From Flavobacterium pectinovorum (GTDB lineage Bacteria > Bacteroidota > Bacteroidia > Flavobacteriales > Flavobacteriaceae), in contig NZ_RCZH01000024.1 in NCBI RefSeq assembly GCF_006438875.1, positions 24,933 through 88,932 on the forward strand: a stretch of 64,000 nucleotides of DNA, in the 5' to 3' direction. Below are positions 18,261 to 27,597 of this stretch, in pieces. The position numbers were made by a program, and so were the translations under genes. The number at the start of each line of letters is the position of its first letter. Within the stretch, counting starts at the first letter, position 1. The notes under the pieces are model-generated. The model did not search any database and was not told the DNA's origin. It saw only the letters and a program-made list of their open reading frames with translations.

Positions 18261-18400
18261 TTAACACATAGAAACATAGGTTATGGGCGCAAAAAAGAAT
18301 GCAAAAAGAAACACATTTCTTTCACATAGCCAACTCTGTGTGTTTTAAATAAGTGAAACGCCTTTTTTGAGAGACTAAAGTCTATGTTTCTATGTGTTAA
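18261..18400. repeat. Palindromic dispersed element, copy A
   Basis: Ends are a perfect 19-bp inverted repeat ('ttaacacatagaaacatag', 18261-18279, against 18382-18400). The inside includes 'agtgaaacgccttttttga'. A second copy with 22-bp ends and the same inner 'aagtgaaacgcctttttt' lies at 29580-29730. It is about 140 bases long, has no reading frame and lies between the ROK and SusC genes. Confidence 0.75.
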
Positions 18401-18478
18401 AATTAATTACAACCTGTGGATTTCTATTATAAAAATAACTAAACAAAAACCAAAATTATTAACCAAAAAAATATTACG

Positions 18479-21400
18479 ATGAAAAATAGTCTACAAAAAG
18501 GCTTAATGGTTATTATAACCATGCTATGTACTAGTTTGATGTATTCGCAAGATGTGTCAGGGCTGGTTTCAGATTCTAATGGCCCGCTGCCAGGCGTTTC
18601 AATATTAGTAAAAGGAAGCAAAAATGAGGCTCAAACTGATTTTGACGGAAGATTTACGATTAAAAATGTAGGCAAAAGTGCCGTTTTAGTTTTTAGCTAC
18701 ATCGGTCTTAAAAATCAGGAAGTAAATGTTGACGGACGAACCAAGATCAATGTAGTAATGTCTCAGGATCGCAGTGAACTAAATGAAGTTGTAGTTGTGG
18801 GTTACGGAACTTCAAAAAAGAAAGATTTAACGGGAGCCGTAGATGTACTTTCTTCAAAAGATTTTGACGGAGTTTCCAATACTTCGCCGGCTTTATTGTT
18901 AAGAGGTAAAGTTGCCGGAGTTCAAATTACCCAAACAAGCGGAGAACCAGGATCGGCAGTTACGATTCGAGTACGTGGTTCGTCTTCTGTTCGTTCAGGA
19001 AATGGACCTTTAATTGTGGTAGATGGAGTTCCGTTAAGTGGAGGAGATGTATCTGCAGAAGGAACTGATTTGTTGGGATCGTCTTCGGCAAAAAATCCTT
19101 TAAATTTTATAAACGAAGCCGATATCGAATCTATTTCGGTATTGAAAGATGCTTCATCAACAGCAATCTATGGTGCACGTGGAGCAAATGGAGTAATCGT
19201 AATTACAACCAAAAAAGGAAAATCTAACGTTCCAGAATTTAACTTTAGTACTTCAACACAATTTAGTACAAAAGCAGGAAATTTTAATGTAATGAATCCT
19301 GATCAGTTTGTTGCAGCAAGTAAAGCAGCCGGAGTACCTTCTATTCCTGCAGATCCGGTTGCGGGAACTCCCCAAATCAATAATCAGGATTTTGGAGGAA
19401 GAAATTACAATTGGGAAGATGCTGTTTTACAACAAGGAATCGCTGTAAACAATAATTTATCTTTTAATTCGTCAAGCGAAAATTCAAGTACCAGAGTATC
19501 TTTTTCTACCAGTAATAATAAGGGAATTGTAAAAAACACAGGATTGGACAAATACACGATTTCGTTTTTTAACTCAAATAATTTCTTTGATAAAATATTA
19601 AAAGTAGATACAAAATTACTTTATGCAAGTATAAACGACCAAACGACTTTAATAACTAATAATGCGAGTTATATTGGTAATGTTATTGGATCTGCATTAT
19701 ATTGGAATCCGACGCGACCAATTTACACCGCAGATGGACATTATAATGTGGTAAGTGATACCTATTTAAATCCGGTACAATTGTTAGATTCTTATAAAGA
19801 TTATACCAATACAAATAAATTATTGGGAAGTATAAATGCGGTACTTAGATTAGGAAATCATTTCAAATATAATTTCTTATTTGGTGTAGAAACTTCAGGA
19901 TCTACCAGAAAAAGTCAAATTTTGCCAACAATGCAAATTCAAGGAGAAGCATTTTTTGGTACAGTTCCGGGATCAGATCCTGCCGTTACAAAATACGGTA
20001 CAGCATCTATTCAAGGACTTAATAACTTCAATAAAACTTTCGAAAATAATTTAAATTACACCAATAAATTTAGTGACAATTTTAATGTAAATGCGTTAGT
20101 AGGATATTCTTATTACTATTATTTGGCAAGTGGTTTTGTAACTTCGGGAAAAGGATATGATTTGGCTCAAACCAATTTAATAGATAATATTGAAGGTGGA
20201 CTTCAAAATGAATTTAGAACCAGTTCTTTTAAAAATGCTTCTGAATTGCAATCTTTTTATGCCAGAGCCGATGCTACTTTTTTCAAACAATATGTAATTA
20301 CTGCGACTGTTCGTACAGATGGATCTACAAAATTGGGAGCGAATAACAAATATGGAACGTTTCCGTCTGTAGGTTTTGCCGATAATTTATTTCAGGATAA
20401 AGAAGGAATACTTAATAATTTGAAAATTCGTGCCAACTGGGGGATTACCGGAAATCAGGAATTTGCTCCAAACTCCGCTATCGGAAGAGCGAGTTACGGC
20501 AATAACGGAAATTTAAATATTGACACCAATGCAAATGATAATCTAAAGTGGGAAACTACAGAATCATGGGGAATTGGAACAGATTTTACATTATTAAAAT
20601 ATAGATTGACGGGTACGGTAGATTATTTTTACAGAAACACAAAGGATTTAATTTTTCCTGTTCCGCAAGCTTCTACACAACCGGGGCCAAACTCACCACG
20701 TAACAAAAACTTACCCGGAAATTTAATCAATCAGGGAGTTGAAGTTAGTTTGGATTATAAAATAATTGAGACTGAAAATGTTTCCTGGGAAATTGGTGCC
20801 AATGCTTCATTCCTTAAAAATGAAATGAAAAACTTTAGCGGAACTGTTGGAACTGGAGGTTTAAACGGACAAGGATTAGACGGTGCTTATACACAAGTTA
20901 TAACGAATAACAAACCGCTTTATTCGTATTATTTATATGATTTTAAAGGATATGATGCCAGCGGAAATTCTATTTATACAAATGCTGCAGGACAGCCGGC
21001 AGGACTTGGAGACGCTTCAAAACAATTACTGAATAAACAGCCATTGCCAAAAATAAATTATGGTTTTTCATCAACCTTCAAGTACAAAGGATTTGATGCC
21101 GTAGTATCATTCTACGGAGTTGCAGGAAATTATATTTATGATAATACACAAAATGCTTATTTCTTTAAAGGAGCTTTTTTAGGAGGAAGAAATGTTACTG
21201 AAAAAGCCGCCTATTCTGAGCAGGCACAAGGAGATCCAAACTCGCCTTCGACAAAATTTTTGCAAAAAGGAGACTTCTTAAGAATGGGTGAATTAACCTT
21301 TGGATATACGTTTAGAGGAGCTTTGATCGAAAGAATGAAATGCAAAAATGTGCGTGTTTATGCAAACGGTTCAAACCTGCTATTGTTTACAAATTATACA

Positions 21401-21520
21401 GGATTTGATCCAGAAGTAGATATTAACAAACAAGTTAATGGAGTTCCGTCTGCAGGTATGGATTATCTGGCTTACCCAAGATCAAAAGGTATTGCTTTTG
21501 GACTTAACGTAACATTTTAA
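18479..21520 (+). CDS. SusC/RagA-family TonB-dependent outer-membrane transporter
   Basis: A 1013-residue SusC-type porin. A signal peptide (about 1-24, ending 'MYSQ') is followed by a carboxypeptidase-regulatory-like domain ('GLVSDSNGPLPGVSILVKGS'), a TonB-box region ('LNEVVVVGYGTSKKKDLTGAV'), a plug domain with 'VVDGVPLSGG' and 'IYGARGANGVIVITTKKG', and a large beta-barrel ending in an aromatic strand (FGLNVTF). It takes up an oligosaccharide through the outer membrane using TonB energy, together with the SusD protein 11 bases downstream. The neighbours suggest an amino-sugar or related beta-glycan. It belongs to the first glycan locus and is distinct from the starch SusC at 40064. Confidence 0.93.
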   Translation: MKNSLQKGLMVIITMLCTSLMYSQDVSGLVSDSNGPLPGVSILVKGSKNEAQTDFDGRFTIKNVGKSAVLVFSYIGLKNQEVNVDGRTKINVVMSQDRSELNEVVVVGYGTSKKKDLTGAVDVLSSKDFDGVSNTSPALLLRGKVAGVQITQTSGEPGSAVTIRVRGSSSVRSGNGPLIVVDGVPLSGGDVSAEGTDLLGSSSAKNPLNFINEADIESISVLKDASSTAIYGARGANGVIVITTKKGKSNVPEFNFSTSTQFSTKAGNFNVMNPDQFVAASKAAGVPSIPADPVAGTPQINNQDFGGRNYNWEDAVLQQGIAVNNNLSFNSSSENSSTRVSFSTSNNKGIVKNTGLDKYTISFFNSNNFFDKILKVDTKLLYASINDQTTLITNNASYIGNVIGSALYWNPTRPIYTADGHYNVVSDTYLNPVQLLDSYKDYTNTNKLLGSINAVLRLGNHFKYNFLFGVETSGSTRKSQILPTMQIQGEAFFGTVPGSDPAVTKYGTASIQGLNNFNKTFENNLNYTNKFSDNFNVNALVGYSYYYYLASGFVTSGKGYDLAQTNLIDNIEGGLQNEFRTSSFKNASELQSFYARADATFFKQYVITATVRTDGSTKLGANNKYGTFPSVGFADNLFQDKEGILNNLKIRANWGITGNQEFAPNSAIGRASYGNNGNLNIDTNANDNLKWETTESWGIGTDFTLLKYRLTGTVDYFYRNTKDLIFPVPQASTQPGPNSPRNKNLPGNLINQGVEVSLDYKIIETENVSWEIGANASFLKNEMKNFSGTVGTGGLNGQGLDGAYTQVITNNKPLYSYYLYDFKGYDASGNSIYTNAAGQPAGLGDASKQLLNKQPLPKINYGFSSTFKYKGFDAVVSFYGVAGNYIYDNTQNAYFFKGAFLGGRNVTEKAAYSEQAQGDPNSPSTKFLQKGDFLRMGELTFGYTFRGALIERMKCKNVRVYANGSNLLLFTNYTGFDPEVDINKQVNGVPSAGMDYLAYPRSKGIAFGLNVTF

Positions 21521-21531
21521 TTTTAAAAACT

Positions 21532-23091
21532 ATGAAAACTATCAATATTATAAAAAGTATCTTTTTCGTAAGTACACTGATTTTAAGTGTTAGCTGTACG
21601 AATTTAAATGAAGAAGTTTTGGACGGAATCCCTACCGGAGGAGGAAATGAGCCTGTAAATACAGCAGCTTTATTGCGAACTGCTTATCAGGGTTTAAGAA
21701 ATTTTCAGGTTCAGGAACAAATGCATACACTGAACGAAATGTCTACAGATGCATTAGTTGGTCCAACGCGTGGAGGAGATTGGGATGATAATGGTACGTG
21801 GAGACAATTTCATACCCTTACATGGACTCCGGATAATGTAGAAATTCGAAATGCATGGAATAGTTTGTTGGCAAGTGTCTACGATTGTAATACAATTGTC
21901 GAAAATTCTAAAGATGCCTCAGAGATTGTTCAGGCGCGTTTTCTAAGAGCCTTTTATTATTATAATGTGCTGGATTTATACGGACAAGTGCCTTATAGAG
22001 AAAAAGGAAGTCCATTGACAAATGATCCTAAAGTATGGACAAGAGCTCAGGCAACTGATTTTGTAATTAGCGAATTGGAAGCTGTTTTACCAAATTTACC
22101 GGCGCGTGTTGCAGGAGATGCAAGTATTGTAAATGCAGATGCAGGTCATTTTTTATTGGCTAAAATTTATTTGAACCTTGGTGTTTTCAAGGCTGCAAAT
22201 CCTGCAGGACCATACACTTTTGAAGCCGTAAATATGAATAAAGTTATTGCTCATGTTGAAGCTATACATAGTAGTTTAGCCGATTCTTATTGGGATAATT
22301 TTGTTCCGGAGAATAATAATTCGCCAGAGATTTTATTCTCTTCAAAAAATGTATTGGGCGATGGTGGAGCTCTTGGAGATTACTGGAGATACGGAATGCA
22401 TTACAACCAAACACCTGATGGATACAATGGTTTTTGCACTGTAGGAGAATATTATGATCGTTTTAATGCATTGGATGAACGTCGTCAGCATTCGACACCT
22501 GAAATTATTGCACATTTTGGAAACCCAATCGGATTTCAATACGGACAAATGTATGCGCCTGAAACAACAGATGAGGTTACGGGGGTAATTACTCCGGGAG
22601 GAACAATTCCGTTAAAAGACAGAAACGGAAACCCGTTATTCTTTACCAAAGAAGTGACACTAATTCTTTCAGGACCAACAATTGAAACAGCCGGAATTAG
22701 AACTCAAAAATACCAACCGGATGTTAATAATCTGGATAATCCTGAAAACGACTTTATCTTAATGCGTTATGCTGATGCTTTATTAATGGAAGCCGAAGCA
22801 GTTCTTAGAGGCGGAACAGTATCCGGAAACGGATCAGCTCAAAGTATTATGGATAAAGTTGCCGTGAGAACAGGCGTTCCTGCACCAACTGCAACTTTAG
22901 AAAACTTATTGGCAGAAAGAGGTCGGGAATTATGGTGGGAAGGATGGAGAAGAAACGATATGATTCGTTTTGGAACTTTTCTTGGTCCGAGAGAATTGAA
23001 AAAGAACGTTTCACCAGAGAAATATTTATTGTATTGTCTTCCGTCTGATGCTTTATTTAATTTGAACTTAAAGCAGAATCCGGGATATTAA
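21532..23091 (+). CDS. SusD/RagB-family surface glycan-binding lipoprotein
   Basis: A 519-residue lipoprotein: 'STLILSVSCTNLNEE' gives a lipobox with Cys at about residue 23. Family motifs include 'ARFLRAFYYYNVLDLYGQVPY', 'DFILMRYADALLMEAEAV' and 'LLAERGRELWWEGWRRNDMIRFG', all typical of SusD. The TPR-rich fold caps the SusC porin and binds the glycan at the surface. It lies 11 bases after SusC and ends the plus-strand locus; a convergent gene follows after a palindromic repeat. Confidence 0.93.
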   Translation: MKTINIIKSIFFVSTLILSVSCTNLNEEVLDGIPTGGGNEPVNTAALLRTAYQGLRNFQVQEQMHTLNEMSTDALVGPTRGGDWDDNGTWRQFHTLTWTPDNVEIRNAWNSLLASVYDCNTIVENSKDASEIVQARFLRAFYYYNVLDLYGQVPYREKGSPLTNDPKVWTRAQATDFVISELEAVLPNLPARVAGDASIVNADAGHFLLAKIYLNLGVFKAANPAGPYTFEAVNMNKVIAHVEAIHSSLADSYWDNFVPENNNSPEILFSSKNVLGDGGALGDYWRYGMHYNQTPDGYNGFCTVGEYYDRFNALDERRQHSTPEIIAHFGNPIGFQYGQMYAPETTDEVTGVITPGGTIPLKDRNGNPLFFTKEVTLILSGPTIETAGIRTQKYQPDVNNLDNPENDFILMRYADALLMEAEAVLRGGTVSGNGSAQSIMDKVAVRTGVPAPTATLENLLAERGRELWWEGWRRNDMIRFGTFLGPRELKKNVSPEKYLLYCLPSDALFNLNLKQNPGY

Positions 23092-23100
23092 TTAGAGTAT

Positions 23101-23222
23101 TTTGTTAGTTATCAGTCGCAGTTCTCAGTGCCAGTCGCAGTATTTAGTCACAGTTTTCAGTCACAGTTTGGAAACTGAAAACTGAGACTGCGACTGAATA
23201 CTGAAAACTGCGGCTGAATACT
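23101..23222. repeat. 'cagt'-rich palindromic repeat between convergent genes
   Basis: A run of units such as 'cagtcgcagt', 'cagtttt' and 'cagtcacagt' is followed by their inverse ('aaactgaaaactgagactg', 'gcgactgaatactg'). The stretch can fold into a long hairpin and may end transcription from both sides. A shorter relative lies at 24847-24899. Confidence 0.65.
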
Positions 23223-23229
23223 CTATATT

Positions 23230-23967
23230 TTAATTGTTTTTCAGCTTTTTGAATTCTTCGTTTTTAAGCGTTAGAAATTCCATTGTAGCGAGAATATTGC
23301 TGTGATTTAAAAGTGTTATTGATTTTGGATCAGCATCACAGAAATCAAGAAATAGTTCTTTTTCCTCTTGGTTTAATTTCAAATCCCTTGTAAAAAAGAC
23401 ATTAGGAATCGATTTTGCTACAAGTTTTTTGAAGCCATTATTAGGAGTTTTTGTCTTAGATCCATCTTTATCTTTTTTAAATAAATTACGAAGTCCGGTT
23501 ACCATTCTGCCCAAGTCAAGACCGCCTGCAATACTTCCGTCATTAACGCCGGTATATTTTTGCAAAGACGCAGCATCTTTTTCCACTTTTACTGCATCTA
23601 AATCTTTCTGAGAAATCTTAAACGGATTCATTTTTAGATCAGTAATTATCACTTCATCCAGTTCTTCAGGTTTTATACTCATGTTTACTTCAAGATTATC
23701 AGCGGCAATATATTCTTTGGTAACTCTTAATCTTTTGAAGAAATAATCTTTAGAAAAGAAAATCAAACTATCTCTTACATTTACTACAATCGAAAATTCT
23801 CCTAAATCATTTGTAGTTGTACTTGTTTTGCCTGTTTTATTAATAACCTCGACATTTTTAAGTGCATTATTCTGAAAAATAACTTTTCCGTGGAGAACTT
23901 TTCCGGTTTGAGAAATAGAAAGCTGGCAGGTTAAAAAAGAAATTGTGGTGAGTAATTTTATTTTCAT
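23230..23967 (-). CDS. Carboxypeptidase-regulatory-like domain protein, paralogue 1
   Basis: A 245-residue exported protein with signal peptide (MKIKLLTTISFLTCQLSISQ). Residues about 22-110 form a CarboxypepD_reg-like beta domain ('GKVIFQNNALKNVEVINKTGKTSTTTNDLGEFSI' pattern) as at the front of TonB-dependent receptors, followed by 'LDEVIITDLK', then a helical region of unknown type. There is no barrel. It lies directly after a closely similar gene, a tandem duplication. It may be a periplasmic or surface protein linked to TonB systems; the function is unknown. Confidence 0.75.
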   Translation of the reverse strand: MKIKLLTTISFLTCQLSISQTGKVLHGKVIFQNNALKNVEVINKTGKTSTTTNDLGEFSIVVNVRDSLIFFSKDYFFKRLRVTKEYIAADNLEVNMSIKPEELDEVIITDLKMNPFKISQKDLDAVKVEKDAASLQKYTGVNDGSIAGGLDLGRMVTGLRNLFKKDKDGSKTKTPNNGFKKLVAKSIPNVFFTRDLKLNQEEKELFLDFCDADPKSITLLNHSNILATMEFLTLKNEEFKKLKNN

Positions 23968-23992
23968 TTGGAAGAATTGGTTAAATCTTTTT

Positions 23993-24742
23993 TTAATTTT
24001 TGGATTCCGATTTTATTTGCTTAAACAGCTCATTTTTAGAATATAAAAAATCCATTGTCGTTAATATATTATTGTTTTCTAAAAGGTTTTTAGATCTTGG
24101 ATCAGCGTCGCAAAAATTCAGAAACAGTTCAACGTCTTCAGGAGGTAATTTTAAATCCTTGGTAAAAAAAGTGGAAGGAATTGATGCCGCTACAAGTTTT
24201 CTGAAAACAGTTTGTTCCGTTTTTATTTTTAGTTCTTTGCCTTTATCTTTTTTGAATATACTTATAAGTCCGGTTCCCATTCGACCGAAGTCCGCACCAT
24301 TTGTAATCGTTCCGTTATTAACCCCCGTATATTTTTGAAGAGACAAGGCATCTTTTGTGAGCTTTATGTCATCCAAATCTTGTTGAGAAATCTTATAAGG
24401 ATTAAGTTTTACAGAAGTTACTATAACTTCATTTAACTCTTCGGCTTTGATAACCATGTTTATTATAAGATTGTTTTTAGCAATATCTTCAGACGTTATT
24501 TTTAATCTTGTAAAAAAGTAATCCTTAGAAAAAAACAGTAAACTATCTTTCGCTTTAACCAAAATTGAAAAGTCTCCTAAATAATCTGTTGTTGTGCTGG
24601 TTTTCGCTGTTTTATTAATAACCTCTACTTTTTTAAGAGGATAGTTGTTAGACAGGACTTTTCCATGAATTAATTTTTCAGTCTGAGAAATAGAAAGTTG
24701 ATACGTCAAAAAAGAAATTGTGGTAAGTAGTTTTACTTTCAT
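23993..24742 (-). CDS. Carboxypeptidase-regulatory-like domain protein, paralogue 2
   Basis: A 249-residue exported protein with the same plan as its downstream neighbour: signal peptide (MKVKLLTTISFLTYQLSISQ), regulatory-like beta domain, 'LNEVIVTSVKLNPYKISQQDLDD', and a helical end with 'FLNFCDADPRS' matching 'FLDFCDADPKS' of the partner. By eye about half or more of the residues are identical. The genes are 25 bases apart and share an operon. It may differ in ligand or partner from the first copy. Confidence 0.75.
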   Translation of the reverse strand: MKVKLLTTISFLTYQLSISQTEKLIHGKVLSNNYPLKKVEVINKTAKTSTTTDYLGDFSILVKAKDSLLFFSKDYFFTRLKITSEDIAKNNLIINMVIKAEELNEVIVTSVKLNPYKISQQDLDDIKLTKDALSLQKYTGVNNGTITNGADFGRMGTGLISIFKKDKGKELKIKTEQTVFRKLVAASIPSTFFTKDLKLPPEDVELFLNFCDADPRSKNLLENNNILTTMDFLYSKNELFKQIKSESKN

Positions 24743-24846
24743 GAAGAATTAATTTGTTGAAAGTAAAATTATTAGAATAGTCTTAACTAAAACTTAGCAA
24801 ATATGTAAATTCTTGTTAATAGATATTTTGGTCAGTAATCAGTAAT

Positions 24847-24899
24847 CAGTCTCAGTTTTCAGTTAATTAGATTGTGCTGATAACTGAAAACTGAGACTG
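24847..24899. repeat. Palindromic 'cagtctcagttttcagt' repeat
   Basis: Perfect 19-bp inverted repeat (24847-24865 against 24881-24899) with a 15-base loop, of the same family as the repeat at 23101-23222. It lies between the HAD gene and the paralogue pair. Confidence 0.65.
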
Positions 24900-24909
24900 A
24901 AAACTAAGA

Positions 24910-25572
24910 CTATAATATAAGAAGCAGATCCGAAGGATTGTTTATGACCACTTTTGCTCCGCTTTCAGTTAATTCTTTTTCTGTTCGATAGCCCCACGAA
25001 ACGCCAACAGGAAACATATTAGCATTATTGGCAGTAAGCATATCAATATCAGAATCTCCGATAAAAATAATTTCTTCCGGTTTCAAATTCCAGTTTTTGC
25101 TTATTTCTATTGCTTCAAACGGATTTGGTTTTTTAAGTGATTCAGTACTTAATCCAATTGCAGCATCAAAATAATCAGGAAATATTTCGGCTGCTATTTT
25201 TTTGGTAAGCTCATCTGCTTTATTCGAAAACACAGCCAATTTAAAATCTTGCGTTGCCAAATGATCTAGTAATTCGACAATTCCGTTATAAGGTTTTGTT
25301 TTAAAAGTGCAAATCTCACGATATTCTTTTATCATGCTTTCAAAACAAGTTTCAATTTGTTGATCAGTATTATTAGATGCAGGCAAAGCTTTACTGACCA
25401 GATTTCGCAAGCCACTTCCAATAAAATATTGATAAGCATCATAAGAATGAGTAGGGAAGTTCAGGCTTTGAAGTACTGTATTCATTGCATCTGAAATATC
25501 TTCTAATGAATTGACTAAGGTTCCGTCTAAATCAAAAATAATTCCTTTAAATTTCATTCCTTTAAATTTCAT
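24910..25572 (-). CDS. HAD-family phosphatase (phosphoglycolate phosphatase-like)
   Basis: A HAD hydrolase of about 220 residues: 'IIFDLDGTLVNSLEDI' holds the nucleophile and acid Asp, 'VFSNKADELT' is motif II, a Lys in 'SLKKPNP' is motif III, and 'IFIGDSDIDMLTANN' is motif IV. The alpha-helical cap fits the Gph/PGP branch. The longer frame to 25650 would overlap the upstream flavoprotein by over 70 bases, so I start at the MKFKG codons. These are doubled by a 15-bp tandem repeat (starts at 25572 and 25557); either may be used. It would remove phosphate from a small sugar acid or nucleotide. Confidence 0.8.
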   Translation of the reverse strand: MKFKGMKFKGIIFDLDGTLVNSLEDISDAMNTVLQSLNFPTHSYDAYQYFIGSGLRNLVSKALPASNNTDQQIETCFESMIKEYREICTFKTKPYNGIVELLDHLATQDFKLAVFSNKADELTKKIAAEIFPDYFDAAIGLSTESLKKPNPFEAIEISKNWNLKPEEIIFIGDSDIDMLTANNANMFPVGVSWGYRTEKELTESGAKVVINNPSDLLLIL

Positions 25573-25576
25573 TCTG

Positions 25577-26785
25577 TTAAATATTATTTGCCAGAATAAA
25601 CCCGCTTGTCCAGGCATTCTGAAAATTAAATCCTCCTGTAATTGCGTCAATATTTACAATTTCTCCGGCAAAATAAAGGTTTTGATGTAATTTGCTTTCC
25701 ATTGTTTTAAAGTTGATTTCTTTTAAATCAATTCCGCCAGCCGTAACAAATTCTTCTTTGAAAGTACTTTTTCCGTTAACCTGAAATGTTGCTTTTGTCA
25801 ATTGAGAAGCTAAATTTTGTAACTGAATTTTAGATAAATCTGCCCATTTTGTTTCGGCTTCAATAGCTGAAGCTAAAACCAGACTTTCCCATAAACGATT
25901 TGGGAAATCGAAAGGTGATTTTTTTGAAACTGCTTTTTTAGCATGTTCTTGTTTTAAATCTTTCAGGATTTTTTCAGCATCTTCTGTATCCACATCATTT
26001 AACCAATTTACAAAAATGGTAAACTGATAATTTTTATCGAATAAAGTACGTGCGCCCCAAGCCGAAAGTTTCAAAATTGCTGGACCACTCATTCCCCAAT
26101 GTGTGATTAATAATGGTCCGGTTGATTCTAGTTTAGTATCTTTTACATGTACGGTTACTTGAGCCGCAACGCCAGGTAATTCTTTTATACGTGGATCTTT
26201 TATATTAAAAGTAAATAGGGAAGGAACAGGGCTTACAATCGCGTGTCCTTGTGTTTGCAGCATTTCCCAGATTTTAGGATTACTTCCCGTGGCAAGAACT
26301 AATTTTTCTGTAGCATAATTGGTATCCTGAGTATCAATTTTCCAATGATTTTCAGCCTTAAAAATCGATTGTACGCTTTGTCCTGTCAATACTTTAATGC
26401 CTAGTTTTCCTGTTGCTTCAAGGAAACAATCAATTATAGTTTGAGAGGAATTTGAAACAGGAAACATTCGTCCGTCGTCTTCGATTTTTAATTCAACACC
26501 ATGTTTTTCGAACCATTCAATAGTGTCACCAGAGCAAAACTGATGAAAAGGTCCACGAAGTTCTTTTTCGCCACGCGGATAAAATTTGACCAATTCATTC
26601 GGTTCAAAACAAGCGTGAGTTACGTTGCATCTTCCGCCACCGGAAACACGAACTTTAGAAAGTACTTCTTTCCCTCTTTCTAAAATGGCAATTTTCAGTT
26701 TCGGATTTTTCTCTGCAATATTAATCGCTGTAAAAAAACCTGCAGCGCCTCCGCCAACAATAATTATGTCGAAATTTTTAATCAT
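25577..26785 (-). CDS. HI0933-type FAD-binding oxidoreductase
   Basis: A 402-residue flavoprotein. 'IIIVGGGAAGFFTAINIAE' at the N-terminus is the FAD dinucleotide motif. 'RVSGGGRCNVTHACFEPNELV' and 'PVSNSSQTIIDCF' are signatures of the HI0933/BaiN family, and 'GGFNFQNAWTSGFILA' closes the FAD site. Members are annotated as aminoacetone oxidase family proteins or flavin reductases, but their natural reactions are poorly known. It ends four bases before the HAD phosphatase start, so the two are co-transcribed. Confidence 0.88.
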   Translation of the reverse strand: MIKNFDIIIVGGGAAGFFTAINIAEKNPKLKIAILERGKEVLSKVRVSGGGRCNVTHACFEPNELVKFYPRGEKELRGPFHQFCSGDTIEWFEKHGVELKIEDDGRMFPVSNSSQTIIDCFLEATGKLGIKVLTGQSVQSIFKAENHWKIDTQDTNYATEKLVLATGSNPKIWEMLQTQGHAIVSPVPSLFTFNIKDPRIKELPGVAAQVTVHVKDTKLESTGPLLITHWGMSGPAILKLSAWGARTLFDKNYQFTIFVNWLNDVDTEDAEKILKDLKQEHAKKAVSKKSPFDFPNRLWESLVLASAIEAETKWADLSKIQLQNLASQLTKATFQVNGKSTFKEEFVTAGGIDLKEINFKTMESKLHQNLYFAGEIVNIDAITGGFNFQNAWTSGFILANNI

Positions 26786-26912
26786 ATTATTTTTTTTGCC
26801 ACGTTTTTTTTGCCACGAATTTCACAAATTAGCACAAATTTTAAATGTGGTAGTTTCTCTAAGTTATCTTTGTCAAAGTTTTAAACTTTGACAAAGATTC
26901 TCAGAAAGGATT

Positions 26913-27590
26913 TTATAGTCTATCCGGAAAATCAGAGATAATTCCGTCTACGTTATAGTTTTTTATTCTTTGAATATCTTCGGGAGAATCTACTGTCCAA
27001 GGCAAAATCTGAAATCCTTTTTCCTGTATTTCTTTAGTGTTTTCGGGATTCAATAATTGATAATCCGGATTAATAGCTTTTGCTTTTATGCTTTCACCGA
27101 AAGCCAAAGCTTTATCTATATCTTCTTCAGTTAAAACTCCGATCGCAATATTTGAATTTAGATTGTGAACTTCCTCAAGCATATTCCATTCAAAACTGGA
27201 AATAATGAAATGTTCATAATTCCAGTTTTTATCCGAAATATATTCTTCAATCAAAGCCACAACTTTACTTGCTGTTCCAACACCTTTTAATTCGACATTG
27301 ATCAGACATTTTTTGTCTATCAAATCAAAAACCTCAATTAAAGTTGGAATTTCAAGCTGATCTGCAATCAAAAAAGACTTTAATTCAGACAAAGATAAGT
27401 TATTTACAAGACCTTTTCCGTTGGTCGTTCTGTCGATGGTTTCGTCATGCATTACAATGATATGTCCATCAGAACTCAAGTGAACATCGAGTTCGATTCC
27501 GTCTGCGTTTAAGTCTAACGCTTTTTGGAAGGCCTTTAAAGTGTTTTCCGGTTCGTATCCTCTGGCACCGCGATGTCCTATTTTTAGCAT
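26913..27590 (-). CDS. Glycerophosphodiester phosphodiesterase
   Basis: A 225-residue GDPD with no signal peptide, so probably cytoplasmic. 'IGHRGARGYEPENTLKAF' gives the catalytic His and the Arg/Glu pair, 'GIELDVHLSSDGHIIVMHDE' gives the metal ligands and second His, and 'PWTVDSPEDI' ends the barrel. It cleaves glycerophosphodiesters to glycerol-3-phosphate and an alcohol with a divalent metal. A palindromic repeat region lies upstream. Confidence 0.9.
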   Translation of the reverse strand: MLKIGHRGARGYEPENTLKAFQKALDLNADGIELDVHLSSDGHIIVMHDETIDRTTNGKGLVNNLSLSELKSFLIADQLEIPTLIEVFDLIDKKCLINVELKGVGTASKVVALIEEYISDKNWNYEHFIISSFEWNMLEEVHNLNSNIAIGVLTEEDIDKALAFGESIKAKAINPDYQLLNPENTKEIQEKGFQILPWTVDSPEDIQRIKNYNVDGIISDFPDRL

Positions 27591-27597
27591 TGTTGAG

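Noticed and set aside
23101..23222. Tandem 'cagt' units as a possible CRISPR or replication origin
   Set aside because: The units vary and are mirrored by inverse copies, which fits a hairpin repeat between convergent genes.
24000..24338. Plus-strand frame of 112 codons with hydrophobic runs
   Set aside because: It lies wholly against the second regulatory-domain paralogue, whose frame has clear homology to its neighbour.
24910..25650. Longer HAD protein starting at 25650
   Set aside because: The extra 26 residues overlap the end of the flavoprotein gene in another frame and precede the conserved start of the HAD fold.
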